Under the pieces are notes generated by a model. The model did no database searches, was not told the DNA's origin, and saw only the letters and a list, made by a program, of their open reading frames with translations. A stretch of DNA of 64,000 bases from Prinia subflava. Taxonomy: Eukaryota > Chordata > Aves > Passeriformes > Cisticolidae. Numbering within the stretch: the first letter of the stretch is position 1; the number at the start of each line of letters is the position of its first letter. The stretch lies in the NCBI RefSeq assembly GCF_021018805.1, contig NC_086248.1, positions 97,425,239-97,489,238 of the forward strand, in the 5' to 3' direction. Of the stretch, positions 50,916-64,000 are shown piece by piece. A program made the translations under genes and the position numbers.

Positions 50916-53900
50916 CTTTCCCTGTGGGGCACAGGGGTGACTCCTGGGGGAGGATGGGCTGACACAGTCCTCCCTCCAGCGCCTTACGCAGCTACCTGGG
51001 CGTGCTGGGACCAGGGCAATGTGGCTGTACTAGCACAGGCGCTGCTGCTAGTCCCTGCACTGGGTCCTACCCACAGGGATGCCCATTTCACTGCTGTGCC
51101 ATTAGCCCCAGAGTGATTTAGGGGGCTGAGCCAGCCCTGCTCACTCTTGGGGCTGGTCTGCCCTGCAGCATGGATGGGGAGCAGCAGCACAGCCTAACCA
51201 GCCACAAGAGCAGCTGCTTGCCACACACACAGCTGAGTCTCTCTCAGCTCCATGCTTTGTTGGCTCTCAGGGTCAGATCTCTCCAGATGTTAATCTTAGT
51301 TCATGGACTGATTTTAACCCTCCTCTCCCACTGCTGGGTGCCAACAACCACAGGAATGATCCTTCAATCAGCAGTTCGGGGCAGCAGCCTGCCCAACTTC
51401 TGCACAAAGCCAGAGCTATGTGACACCTCTGGTCACAGCTTATCTACCTCCCACACAGCTGGAAGCTGCAGGCCAGGCTTGTGAGGTATTAAATGCCACC
51501 AAACACAACAACTTATGCAGTTTTTAACCACCTCAGAGCCTCAGAAATGGGCAACTGGGGAAATCAAGCCATTTTTGGGCATACCTATTTGAAGTACAAA
51601 CTCAAACGTTTTAGGGGATGGAGTATGCTTGCTAGAAGTTCAGCTAACTGTTAAACACTTTTACACATGGTGTAACTTCATCATGACAATTCAGGATCAA
51701 CGTTTTAGGGTGTGTTGCCTCTTTGGTTCAGTTATTCTCCTGTGTTCACAAATCTGTCCTTCCCTGGTGTGGGCAGAAGTAGCAATCTCCGCATTCCTTG
51801 CAGGGATCTCCTGCCCTGCAGGGTCAATTCCCCCACCACTCTGGGGCACTGTGCAAGTACTGGGAGGCTGCAGCGACCTCACAAAGCCACCCCTCCTAGC
51901 AATGTGCTGGCTCACAGTGTGGCAATCCCATCCGTGGAGCCAGGGACCAGCAGAAGGGTGCAAAACTAAATTATTAGTTCAGTGGTACTGAATCATGGCT
52001 TTGGAAATGTCCCCTGTCTGAAGGGAAGAAAAAAAGGAAAAACACCCTGTGTGTTTCCAAGCTCTTCAATTGCTCCTGTTGTTGATTAGGGATAGAAGGA
52101 AGCCACAGACAGGTAGCCTCACCTACAGGGTGATCACTAGAAGTTCCCAATATCTCCCTTGTAGATTTTCTATGTGAAAAACAAGTCCAGCTCCCTACAG
52201 AGAAGCACTGAGATCTTCACAGTCTTGGAACAAAGGATACCATGATCAACTTGAAATGACAAGTTACCTTTGGAGCTTGTGGCTTATTGGTGGCCTTGCT
52301 GGGCCTCACTGCTTGGCTCCACCGTTTGGAGCCACTGTGTGGCCTGTGGAGAACAAAACCTTATTTTTTACTGCTAAGTTACAACTCGGTGCAACAGCTG
52401 GCTTGGCATATAGCTGCCAGGGCCTCTCAGGGATGTAACTGGTCTTTCAGGATCCCTGGCCTTACTTGGAATGAGGAGGAGAGATTTGCAGAGAATGAGC
52501 TGTACTGCTTTGCAAATGTACTATCCCTGGCACATGGCCATCTACTAATAAAAGCAGTATTTGCATTTTTTGCATAAAACAAATTTGGATTCACTGTTCC
52601 TTCACCTGCAGAAACAACAAGACTCTGCATGAAAAACAAGTTAGGAAGCTACTGATGAAAAAGTGGCATTTGAGATGCTACCACTTCAGGAACTACAGAA
52701 AATGTTTCATGTGCTCCCTCTTAGAGCAGACAAAGTGTTTCAAACCATGGCCACCACAAGACATTTGAGTCCCAGTGACAGCCTGGTTACTGGGGGAGGC
52801 TCACACCTCCTCACCAGTGTACACTGGTACTATATGCCTAGAATGGCACAGCTACCTAGGGACACATCCCAGGACGCCACCAGGGAGAGGGATCCATTTC
52901 TCCTGAGCTGGCATCTCCGAAATGTCCAAGAAAACTGCTGCCAGCACTCTTCCTTCACACAGGCCCTGGGCCAAGGGCACGATTGCCATCCCAGGGTTTG
53001 GTATCGACCGTACGCCAGCACTTGCACAGCTCTGCACAGGAGCTATGCAAAAGTTGTGGCTAAATCTTCTCCATTCCTAATCACAAATGTAATTGTCTAT
53101 GCAAAGCTGGTGTGCCCAGCTAGTGACTGCCTGGGCCCCTTGCCTCAGCCTGCTCACCCCTGCATGAGGGGAAGGCAGGGACCCCCAACACCCACGCTCC
53201 AGGTCATGAGGGTAGATGTAAAAATCTCACAAGACCTAAATCTGTCAGTAGTGTTGTCCAGGCAGCAGTACTGTGGATGCAGAGGAAGAATAAAAAAATC
53301 CATACATAAAAGTATTTCATCTTGGCTAACACATGCCTACGGAAACAGCAGCACAGGTCTATCCCTCTTATGTAGTCACTGGCACAAGTAGACATGGCAC
53401 AAGTACAGGGAAGATGTCCTATTTTACTTTGATTATAAACAACTGTAAGCTTTTAGGGCATTACAGTTAGTGGTTCTGTAATGGAAAAGTTTATATGCTG
53501 GAAACAGTGTCTTTTTAATGAGCTAAGGTATTTTTAGTATTTTTAATAGGGTGTTTGAGATATTAACAAAAAACGTGTTGATGAGGTGACTATTTGTAAC
53601 ACTCACTGATGTGCCAGACAGGAACAAAGTATTCTCAAGTCAATGACTAGCACATCCCAGAGAGTGGCTAGATGCAGGGAGGGTAGAAGAGGAGATTTTT
53701 GTTTTCTGTATAGAGAGGTAGTTAATAAAAGGATCATTGAAAGCATTTGGAAAGTTTTAGCTGTGGCAAGCAACTAACAGAGACCCTTTTGGAAGATGCA
53801 GGTCCCATTAAGAGGTTGTTAATTTGAGTTTAAGCAGCTCCAAAGGAAAGGAGCAGAAACACTTGCAGGACTGAGGATCTGGACAAAATCAGGAGGGGAG

Positions 53901-56900
53901 CTGCAGCCACGTTTCAGCTGCACAGCAATCAGTGCTGAGATTTGGGACTGGCAGCAGAGCTCACTGTGAGGGCTCTCGGTTTCAAGTGGAAAGTTTCCGA
54001 TGCAGGGGGATGGGTAATGCTCATGTGGGGCACCATCCTTCACTCCACAGCACCGTTGCTTCCTTGGATGAGGACAATATAAAAAATCATCCACTCCAAA
54101 GTCTGGTCTCAAGAGCTGGATTTTGTGAGTCAGTCCTGGTCTTGTTGAGTCTCCCAGTCCCATTGGAAACTATGAAGAAGAACCCACCCTCTCCTCAGAC
54201 AAGCCTGCGCTTTGTGTGCTGGAGATCCTGTTCCGGTGGCGTGGGGCCCTTTGCCACTCCTGTGCTGCTTTGGGCTGTGACAGGAAAGCTGTGATATGGG
54301 GAACCACCCTGCCCCAGCTGGGCACAGGAGAGCAGCTCCTGAATTGAAGGCATGTGGTAAATTCACCCTGGATGAGTTTCCCTATACAGAGCCCTGTTTG
54401 AACAACTTTCTGGAGCCAGCTTTTAAAGCCTGCAACTTTTAAAGCACCCAGGAGCATTGCCTGGCTGTAATTTAACCTTGTGATAATTTCAACTCATGTA
54501 AATGAAAGCCATAGGGGCAACTTGTGCTGTTCAGCCCTGTAAGAGAGCAGCCATACCAGCCAAGCATCCCATGCTCAGGAGCCATTAACACCTGAGTCAG
54601 GGGAAGGAGGACAGAAAGAAATGGAATATAAAACCCGAACCCAGGGTTGGAGCTTTGCCCCTTGGGTAGCTGCATGCTTTGAGAAAGCTGAGAGCTGCAG
54701 AGTGATTGAGAGTCGATACCAGAGCTGTGATTACTCAAATTAAGATGGCTCTTCAAACCCAATTGGTCCCACCAATTGGGACTATGCTACATCTTCTGGG
54801 CATGGGTGGCCAAAGATATTTTCCTTCCTGACCATTCCCACCCCACACACAATGCTTTCTGCTCCCACTCCTCATTTTCTGCTGGACAGACAAAAGAAAC
54901 TCGCCCAGCACCTCACTGTAGCCATCTCTTGCAATGGAGAGAGCCAAGGAAGCACCAGATGCTCACTGTATCCTGGAGCCCCATGCCCCAGGGCAGCCCT
55001 ACACAGCCAGGGTGTGATGGTGTGTCTGGCAGCCAGCTCTGTCCCTGGTCCACCAGCAGCCAGAATTCACTGCACTATCACTTTGGCACACTCCTTCCTT
55101 CCTTGGCAAGACAGGACAGAACTAAACTTTTCCATTGAGACGGGTAAACAAAGACTTTGCTTTTTTCCCCCGTAACAAAGTTTAGCCTGGGAAGTCCCAT
55201 GAGTGCAGATGCACCCAGCATGTATATCCAAAATGGCTCGAGCTGCTGGCAGAGTATGGATGTGCAGAACCTGATGCAGGACAAAGCTCTGCCCTGGAAA
55301 TGCACTTCCATCAGTGCATGGCATTGCACCAGAAACATCCTGTCCTGCACGAAGGCCAAACTTGACCCTTGGCCGGGGAGGATTTCCCAGCCACACACCA
55401 TATGTCAGGGAGGACACATTGTCACTAAGACTGTCAGAGCCAGCTCTGTGTCCTGGCTCTCCCCCTAACTCCCCACAGCCCCCAGAAGCCTCCCCTTGAA
55501 TTGTTGTCATGTGTTGTGCCAGTGCACAAAAGGCACTCTTGGCAGGACACTGAAATGTGGGTACAGGAATTTTGCTGCTGGAGGAGCCTGGCTGCCCCAG
55601 CCAGCCTGAGGACAGAGGCTGGAAAACTACCCCACAAAATATCTGTGCTCTGGAGTATGGAGCACTTTGCCTTAGGGGCAGCAAAAACACAGGGATTTGC
55701 TGATGGTAATTTTCTGCTATTAGAGCAATAAATCCATTCAACTGTCAGCCAAAATGCCAGAGAAAAAGAATGTGAGCTTAGGGAAAACAGGAAAAAGTGT
55801 TATTAGTTGAAAATATTTTCCAGCAACTTTTAGAGGCAGTTCTGAGCCCAGCACCAATCAGTCAGAAAACCTGCTACCTCTGAACCCATGCCAGGCTACC
55901 CCTGTGGCTATTGTGCTTCCCTGGACTTCCTCACCCTACACAGAGGTTCACAAACTCCAAAACACTGGGAATTTCATCTGAAGCCCTTGAAGAAGATAGC
56001 AAATGCAGACTGTGCCCTTTCCCCTTCCCAGGAAGGAAGGCAGGCTAGGAGGGTCAAGGGCAGCACGAGGTGTTTACTGTCTGCAGAATTGGAGTTGTCC
56101 CGAGCCTGCATTTTGCTCACTGAAAAATCATTCCCATTGATGCCATTTTACTGCATCCCCACTTGTGCCCCTTCTCTTACCTCTCTTCCCTCTTTGGTGA
56201 GCTTTTCTGGATGTTTTCCGATGGAGGACATTGTCCTAGTAACCTCGAACTGACTTTTGAGGAAAATGCAAGGCAAATGGGCCAGGTGAGTAGATACGTG
56301 GTGGCTCAGCTTCTCTTAAAGCTGAATCCCTGCTGCCTCCTCCAAAGGTGCCTTCACCATGGGCTGCTGACAGCAGACAGGATCCAACACCTTGTGATCC
56401 TTTTTCTCAGCAGGATATTTCCAGCCACTATACTGGGGCTGTCCATCTGCAGGCAAGAAGCTCTGCCCCTGTCCTGTTCCCAGTAAAAGCATAGACACGG
56501 AGGTGTTTGGCTGGAAATCTGTTAGTAATCCCATTTCCCGGGTATCTGGGGGCCGTTGCCTCAGCTGGAGTCCCCTGCCTTGTGTTGCAATACCCCATGG
56601 CTGCCTGGTGGGAGCCAGTGACAGCCAATTCCAGCATTCCCACTCAACGGCTCGCTCCCTACGGAAATGAGCTGTCAGGCCTGCACAACTGGGATGACAG
56701 CTTCCAGTTGTGCTGTGCTCTCAGCTTGCAGCCCATTCCCAGTGGATGGGCGGGATCCTCAGCCCAGGTACTTTCCCCAGGTCCAGCAGGCAAGCTGTTC
56801 TGTTCTGATCCCTCCAGCTGTTTCTGGCAGCTGTGAACAGAGCAGGTGGCTCAGTGGGTCAGTGCTTGCTCTCAGTGACCAGGAAAGATGGATCAGCACA

Positions 56901-59900
56901 ACGCAGGGCTACCCAGCTGCTCCTCCATGCCAGGCACTCCCAACTCATGCTCAGAGACACAGAGGTCCCAGCTGAAGTGCTGCCAGACCAGCAGAGTAAT
57001 CATATCACTAGAAGGGCAGTGGCCCCTCTCCCTGTGGAAAAGAGCGACTTTCCAGGACAGGCAGGATGTTTCTGACTGGAGCTGAGCAGAAACTCAGTTG
57101 CAGCAGTGAGACTGAGAGGCAGGAGGAGGGCAGCAGCGGGGGGCGCTGGCACTGGTGCCCAGAACACGGGGCTGCTGTGGGACAGACAGTCTCGCTGGAG
57201 CACAGGGCTTACCCCAGGGCTCATCTTCAAGATGATGTAGAGCCAAATGTTTTGCAGGACAGACCCATGACAAGTTTCTTGATATGGGACTAGGTTGGAC
57301 TACCATAATCTCTCACCGCTTTCTGAATTCAAGGTCGGGTTGTGTTATCTGTCCACATACATACTGGGGCAGGGTGGAAACTGAAAACCATGGTGATGAC
57401 CCAGCTGAGGGGAAAGGAGGAATCAGCTCGACGTGCTGCGATTTCCGCTCAGCCCTGTTGATTCCTGCAGTTACTGAAGTGTCACTGGTTGTTGATGTAA
57501 CAGGGACTGACTCAGTGGGAACAAACCCTGAGGGAAAGGTCCTTCTGAAATATTTGTTCCTATTATTTACTCTATGGCTTAATCAGACATCTCTACAGAA
57601 AAATCAGCAATAACTTTGCCTTGTAATTTACTGAAAATGAGGTCACAGGCCCTGATTCACTTACAAGGGGCATGGTAAGAACCAAAATGCTACAACAGAA
57701 GAAAGTGAGCCCACATATTCCACATCCCAGGACTGCCACCACCTAAAGCACATGTTCTGAATGCCTGAATCTGAAAACATGTTTGTTTTCTTGTCCTGGG
57801 ACACACCTTCCCCAGCTGCATACAGCAAACAGGGAGATATAAGAACATTTTTGCTATGGCTGCATGAAAAGCCAGGTGGTGATGAATTGCATATCCATGG
57901 CACACACCATCAAGATGTTCTATCAGACACAAAGCTCTGACAAGGAAATGACAAGATTTGGCTTCATCCTTCCACTCTGATGCAAAGCTTCATTTGAACT
58001 TTAAGCTTATCTTTGCAATGTTGAGCATGAACATCTGCAAATTCTATGGGATCTAGAGGAAACCTCACAAGAGCAATCTAGCAGGCAGTCATTTAGCATA
58101 ACCACATTTCTAAACTACAAGGCAACCATATTAAATCAGGTTCCTTTCAACAGACACAGAGAAGAACAGGAAAGGCAGAGGCCCCAACAGCTCTAGTTTG
58201 AGACTTGTGTTTCATGCCTGCGATATTTTTCCAAAACATAAGCAGTAAGTAAAAAGCCTACCCCTAGCTTGATTCAATTTTACCATTACTTTAAAAAAGC
58301 AGTGCAAAACAACCCACCCTCAAATCGGTCACAAACAAGCAGAAGGTCACTGACTTGATTGAAAAGTCCTTGTCTCCCCACTCCTAGTGCCCCAGTGCCA
58401 CCCAGCCAGTTATCAAATGCAGGCTTGTAGTGCCCGGGGTCTGGCAAGAAAGAATGTTTTCAAGGAAAGTGGTTGGGTTGGCAGCTGAGAGAACAGCAGA
58501 GAAATGCACAGAAAAGAAAGTTACAGCTTCCCAGAGGAGCAGCTCTTTAATGTCATTCCCACCTGACGAGTTTCCCCTCTTGCGCAGCTTCCTTGAGGTT
58601 TGTCTTAGATTTTTTGATAAGATACTGGGAGTTTACATACTGAGGAATTGTCAACCTCAGGAAGAGTAACACATGAGTATTAAAGCCCTTGAATCAGGTT
58701 TTTCAGATTCACACAAGTATTTCTCTCCACAGTTCATTGCACACAATGAGAAGCTTCACAAGTTTAGGCACCTACGCAGCAGCATCTTCACGCTGCTACA
58801 ATGGCACTACGTAGATTCCTAAACTCATAGAGTGTCCACGGAGCCTCTCTGGGCTGTGGGACACACACAGGGCTGCGGGGATCTACAGGAACCCAAACCT
58901 CCACCCCTGCCCCTAGGCGCAGGGGAGGGCACATGGATAAGACTGAGCCAGCCACAAGTGCTGCAGCCCATCTGGAAGGAGGCAATCCTGATTTGCCAGG
59001 TGTCTGCTGGTCCCTGCCACCTCCCTCTGCCCCATTTTGCTCTGCCAGAGCAGCCCACACACAGGATTCCTTCACAGCTGAGACAGCTGCTACAGCTGGC
59101 AGAGAGACCCTGGACCTAAGGGGTGGAGATGTGCAGGGCCACTCATCCAACGAAACCCAGAGGTGGATTTTCCATCTCTGTTTCTGGGTGGTGCCCCACA
59201 AGAAACGGGGAAGGCATTGCAGTCATTTTAATCCGGTAAGCTTTGCCCCTACCTGACCTCATTAATCAATTCCTCTCAGAGAGAAGCAGTAATTTCAATG
59301 GTATGCTGCCAAACTCCCTCCTCCTCCACTCCCCAAGTGATCCAAAGGTGCTTTGCATACCTGTGCCCGGATCAACAGGCAGAGCATCTGCCTACTGCTC
59401 TCCACTCTCCTCCACCGGTAAATCCGGTATTTCACACCCTACACGCTCACACTTGTAGGTCCAAACAGTGAACTTTTCAGTTCTAGCTTGATTCATGCTT
59501 TCTGCATCATTTCTCCCCAGACTTGTCCTTTGTGCAACAGGACATAGATCTACATCTCCAGCAACAGCCGTCCATTTCACAGGCTATGGCAGCCATCCCT
59601 CCCAGCAAGTTACTCGTGTTTTCCCAGGAAATGTGGCAAGCACTAATCCCTTTGTTTTCCTATTACTTCTGAAGAAAAGATTGCACTCAGCATTTGTCAC
59701 CCCCAGATCTCCCTGATGATGTGGGACGTTCATTCCTTCATCCCCATGGGACGCAGTTCCATGGACTCTGTCACCGCCCGAGCAGACGGAGGGCTGGGCA
59801 GGGACAGCACAGCCCTTTGCAGTGAGCAGAGCCATCAGCTTGTGAAACGTGCCAGGGTGTTCCTGACGGGCTGCCCTGCACAGCAGACACCGAGTGCTCG

Positions 59901-62900
59901 GGAATTGAGTGGTGACTGAGATGAGGCAAATTTCCCTTGTCACTGCCAGCACTTGTGGGGGTGGCCATGGCACGCCAAACAGGCAGCGCCAGGTACCAGA
60001 AAGCACAAGCAACAAAGGGGCTGTGTGCTCCAGCACAGAGTGGTGAGGGACAAGGGAAAAGGGTGGGATGGGAGAAAGAGGAAGAGGGAAGGCAGAGTAG
60101 CCCTTGTCTGCTGGGCTGGAGAGCTGAGCACTGCCCTGCTTCTTCCCCACCACTTAACCCCAAAAATCCTCACACTGCCAAAACAGCTTCTTACAACATC
60201 GGTTCAGTGAATCTCAGCTGTCCTTGAGAACAAAAAATCTCTCTGCAGCTCAAGCCAGTAAAATCTAAGTTGCGAGGTGGTGGGCTGTGGACACCATTCG
60301 GAGGATGCAAGTGGGTTAGGCAAAAAGAACCCCAAAGCTAAAGTCTAACAGCATTTCACAGAGACACCACAGCTCGCATTCAGAGACTGCTGAAATATTC
60401 CTGTAGTGATGGAAGGCCTTTTATCATTAGTCAAATCAAGTAAATTACTTTTCCTCATTATTCATTAAAACATTCTCTGCACGTGCCTCCAGCCAGTGGC
60501 CCATAACTTGCCTGGGAAAAAACACTGCACTGCCACAGGAATAAGCATCCTCAAGTCCCTCATTTCCAGAGATTGAAGGCACTTGACACTCCTGAAACCA
60601 GACCTCTGTCCTCCCCCATCACCCTGCTATGCAGCCACTTCATCCACACCAGCCTCTCCATTCCCATCTCTCTGCCACAGAAAATCAGCCGTGCCTCAAA
60701 CTTTCCAAGCGCCTGTCACTCCTTGCTGCATGCCCCAGAACCCTACCTGTGACAGGAATTCCCACAGCAGTCCATCCTCACTGGCTGGCCACGGGCACCC
60801 CTGCATGGCAGTCCTGCGGGAAAGGCTCTTCCACACTCACGCTGCCAGCCCGAGCCTCGCAGAGCTCTGGGAGAGGAGTGCCCGAAACACTAAGTGCTCT
60901 CCCGCCTCATGTTTCGCTCCCCAGGCTCTGACGACAGGTCACTGCTGCGCCCAGGAGCCTTTATATTTCACACGTGGTGATTCCTTAAGCTAGAGGCAGT
61001 TTTCCCAGAGGTTTCCCGGATCTCCTGTGCAAGGCTATTGCCATAAATCAACTGGATTGCTTAGTCACCTCTGTTTGTCCAGTCGGTGCCAAGGCAGACC
61101 TGCTATTTCACAGCATGTACTGTACTGTCAGGAGCCAGTTCCTGTAAATTAGATGCACCACTGCAAACTGAATCGCATATTGTTTTCTACATCGGCTTGT
61201 TTTCTGCTGGCCTGGAAGAAGCATACTTTACAGCCATAAATAAGACAGAGAACAAAAAAGAGTTACAGAGTCATGTTAAAGGCTGCCTGACAGAGGGCCA
61301 TGTGTGCCTGGGAGACTGCGGTGTGACTCCAAGGGCTGAGGAGTGAGAAAAGGGGAGGCCTGAAAAGTGCTCTGTGCTCCAGCAGGCACTGGATATGCTC
61401 ACTGAAGCCAGAGCTTTTCCCTGAGGGACACTGAAATGTGGAGGGCCAAGACCCTTCATGCAGTGTTTATGAGCATGAAGCACTGTCTGAACCAAGAGCT
61501 GCACTTCAGCCTTGCTAGCCTCAAAATGGGCTACAAACCAGAGGTATCCAAGGAAGTGGGTGCTTAAGGTAAGGCTGCCTCTCTGCCAAGCCTTCCTCAT
61601 TTTTAAAATGGAGCACTCGAGGCCACTTTTGACTTGATTATCCCCACACAGATGTGAGCCCTGGAAGCAAGACAGCATTTGCTGTCCCCAGCCAGGGGGC
61701 TGCACCCCACAACTCCTAACAAAGAGCTCCCATGCCTGCCCCTAGCACAGCCACAAGTGTGCTCACAAAACCAAGGGCAGAGAGCCTGGTGGGTGTCATT
61801 TCAACAAAGGTACAGAGAGGCCCAAGTCAGCTGGCAGAAGCTGCTGGAAAGCTCTTCTTTCATCACCCCTCACTCTGTTCCTCCACAGGGGCTCCCTAAA
61901 AGGAGGGGAGTTTCACTGGTGTTTGCAGTCACTGCGGGGCCATACCCACCTCTTCCACTTATCTGGACAAAAAAATTGTGTCCAGCTCTTTTCAGTTTTC
62001 CTTACCATATTGGTTATAAAATCCAACTTTTGGCTTGTGTGATGTATTAAATACAAAATATTTAAAAATCTGGAAAGCCTTTGGCAGAGGAGGAGAAATA
62101 ATCAGGAAAGCCTGTGTACTAATGCTGAGATAATGTTTAAAGTAAACAGGAATCAGGGCCTATTTGTGGTACATCCTGTACAATAAAAGAGATGAAAGGA
62201 TGATGTATATTACCACCAAGACCTTATAGTAAAATGTGCAACTTCTAATAAAACTTTTCTACATTTCAGAGGCAGACTGTCAAAATCCTGAGAGAGGCAA
62301 GTCACTGATGATGGCTGCAGGCAGAAGTGGCTGACAAAAGCAGCCAAATTGTTCCACCAAAAGAGTTTCATAAGAAGGTTGCAGAGTCCTCAGGAGCCTG
62401 CCCAGAAAGTCAGTGCTGCCAGTCTGCCTCTGGATTTGGTGCCTGGATTTAATGGCATTAACTTGCCAGGAAAAGAGGGCAATGAGAGTAACTAAGGAAA
62501 AATAGAGAAGGGAAAAGCACAACGAGAATTAATACAATGCTCAGAAAAAAAATCCAAATCCAGGGAAGAGATGCTAGGTCCTTGGTAGTAGCAACTACAC
62601 TCAGCAGCCAAGACTCAACACATCTGTCCCTGGGGCAGTTTTGTTTTCTTTGCCATCGTGATGGAGTAGGGACACTGGGAGGCTGGCATGCCCATCCCCT
62701 GTGGTGACAGCACAGCAGATGAAGATGGGCCAGATCAGATTCACGCTGTGGCTCTTCTTATCAGAGCCGCAGTGGCACCACAGCTGCTGCCTGGCTGCTC
62801 CTGTCCCCAGCTGCCAGGGGATTGTGTTGTCCTGTCCCCAGCTGCCAGGGACACAGGGTTGTGTCCCAGCAGTGTCCCTTGCTCCCCCAGCAGGGCCCAA

Positions 62901-64000
62901 AGGTCACAGCCAGGCTGCCACAACTGCTGCTGAAGCTGTCACAGGAACAGGACAGGACAACAGCACAGGGAAAAGGCTATGGAAATTCAGACCTGCCATA
63001 TCCTCCAAAGGATGAAGCTGTTCCTACCCCAGGCTGCCTTCGATGCGCAGCACATTTGTAGACACCTGGCTCCTCCTACCCAGATGCTTGATGAAAACTT
63101 GAGGAAATCCTCATCAGGCTGTAATGCTAGCTTTGGGAACAAAGTGTCCAGAAAACCTAGGCAGAGACTTCTTGCTGATAGCAGAGAAACCCGAGGGCAG
63201 ATGCTCAGGGTGCAGGACATCCCCTGCGAAGGGAAGTACTGTAGGTCCAGCCTAGCAGCCTGAACTTCCCCAGACAGGTGCCTGCAACAGAGCACCCCTG
63301 TGGCCCCAGCATGCCATCCCTCCCCAGGCTGTGGGGAGACATGAAGCAGAAGTGGGCACTGGTCTGAAATGAAGTGACAGTGCAGGACACGCTGCCCCAC
63401 TCTGGGGTTTGTAACAAATGCCACTCACGCCTCTGCTCCTGACCAGCCCTCTTAATGAGCAGGCTCTTTGTGACAAGTTTTAGAGAGTCACAGAGCTGCA
63501 GTGGGTTTAAAGATTCACCAGCTCTTTCTCATTCCCCATGCCATATAAACAGCATGCTTCTATTCTGACTTCAACTATCACAGCAACTAGGGATGTTTGT
63601 GATTTCTGTGAAACTAAAACTAAAAGCAACCTTCATATTGGACAAAACCATGAAGAGCTTCTTTTAAACAGTCCTTTTTATTGAAAAAACTCCACTTAAA
63701 TTTCAGTGAGATCATTGCTTTCCAGTAGGAATGGAGGAGAAATTGAAATAAGGTTTGGAGTTGGGTCCACAGAGTGTAAATACGACTGAGGCACTTGTCA
63801 GTGCATGGGTGGAAGCACTCACATTCCAGAGCAGGAGCTGAGAGGGAAGGATGTCACTTCTGGTCAACAGACCCGAGAGCTCCGGTGCCCATCCACACCC
63901 TGCACCACAGCACAAAGGACATGTAAACTCCTCCTCGAATTGTGTTCTTCACCCCAGACAAAAAGCTCACATCTTTAGCTCTGAAGTCCAAGCACTGGCA
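50916..64000 (-). other. ITPKB: ITPKB upstream intron, distal part
   Basis: No exon of a recognisable gene was found. A 242-codon plus-strand frame at 52663-53391 lies in average-composition DNA but has no family resemblance. AT-rich stretches occur at 53400-53760, 60380-60480 and 62040-62280. A two-copy 31 bp repeat (CCTGTCCCCAGCTGCCAGGG) is at 62800-62850. On the minus strand an AATAAA at 63677-63682 is isolated. The large N-terminal ITPKB exon is expected beyond 64000. Confidence 0.6.
62800..62850. repeat. Two-copy 31 bp direct repeat
   Basis: CCTGTCCCCAGCTGCCAGGG occurs at 62800 and again at 62831, separated by an ATTGTGTTGT spacer. It is a small local duplication of no evident function. 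Confidence 0.8.

Noticed and set aside
52663..53391. 242-codon plus-strand frame in average-composition DNA
   Set aside because: Notably long for its composition but shows no domain, signal peptide or repeat; Cys, His and Trp are scattered. Treated as chance, although a conservation test would be cheap.
63677..63682. Minus-strand AATAAA near the right edge
   Set aside because: Isolated hexamer in AT-rich intron; no minus-strand coding exon is seen just upstream of it within the window.

Overview
This window is nuclear DNA from a vertebrate, most likely a bird. It has small coding exons separated by long introns with GT-AG splice sites. It also carries two decayed CR1 LINE pieces of the avian/reptilian type and a short endogenous-retrovirus LTR piece, and has few interspersed repeats overall. 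No operons or CRISPR arrays are visible, no tRNA or rRNA gene was recognised, and almost every open reading frame is a chance one.

Two convergent genes can be supported. On the plus strand, the last coding exon of STUM (7600-7634) encodes the C-terminus GYKEQGIPQQL. The rest of that gene would lie to the left, outside the window, apart from one doubtful candidate exon at 4777-4861. On the minus strand, six consecutive coding exons of ITPKB (inositol-1,4,5-trisphosphate 3-kinase B) run from 37391 down to a stop codon at 23998. They join in frame to give 302 residues: the calmodulin-binding segment and the complete kinase domain with its PxxxDxKxG and IDFGK motifs. The large first coding exon (the N-terminal, F-actin-binding half in mammals) is not present. 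The right-hand 26.6 kb is therefore read as the intron that precedes the catalytic exons. The tail-to-tail arrangement of STUM and ITPKB matches the human chromosome 1 order, as recalled.

Layout: 1-7599, STUM intron with a (GGGAAA)n tract and two CR1 pieces. 7600-7634, STUM terminal coding exon. About 7635-12520, probable STUM 3' UTR with two possible poly(A) signals. About 12520-21850, gene-free interval with a 3 x 30 bp repeat, a 17 x 29 bp CpG-rich minisatellite and an ERV/LTR remnant. 21855-23997, probable ITPKB 3' UTR with an AATAAA on the minus strand at 21873-21878. 23998-37391, ITPKB catalytic exons. 37392-64000, upstream ITPKB intron with three CpG-dense patches, one of which carries a coding-like plus-strand ORF.

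Functionally, ITPKB phosphorylates Ins(1,4,5)P3 to Ins(1,3,4,5)P4 under Ca2+/calmodulin control. STUM is a small membrane protein linked to mechanosensing in Drosophila. They are neighbours, not a pathway. I found no convincing new multi-gene system. The items most worth checking are the perfectly phased minisatellite, the CpG/ORF at 50410-50915, the CpG patch 1.3 kb upstream of the kinase exons, and the candidate STUM exon.
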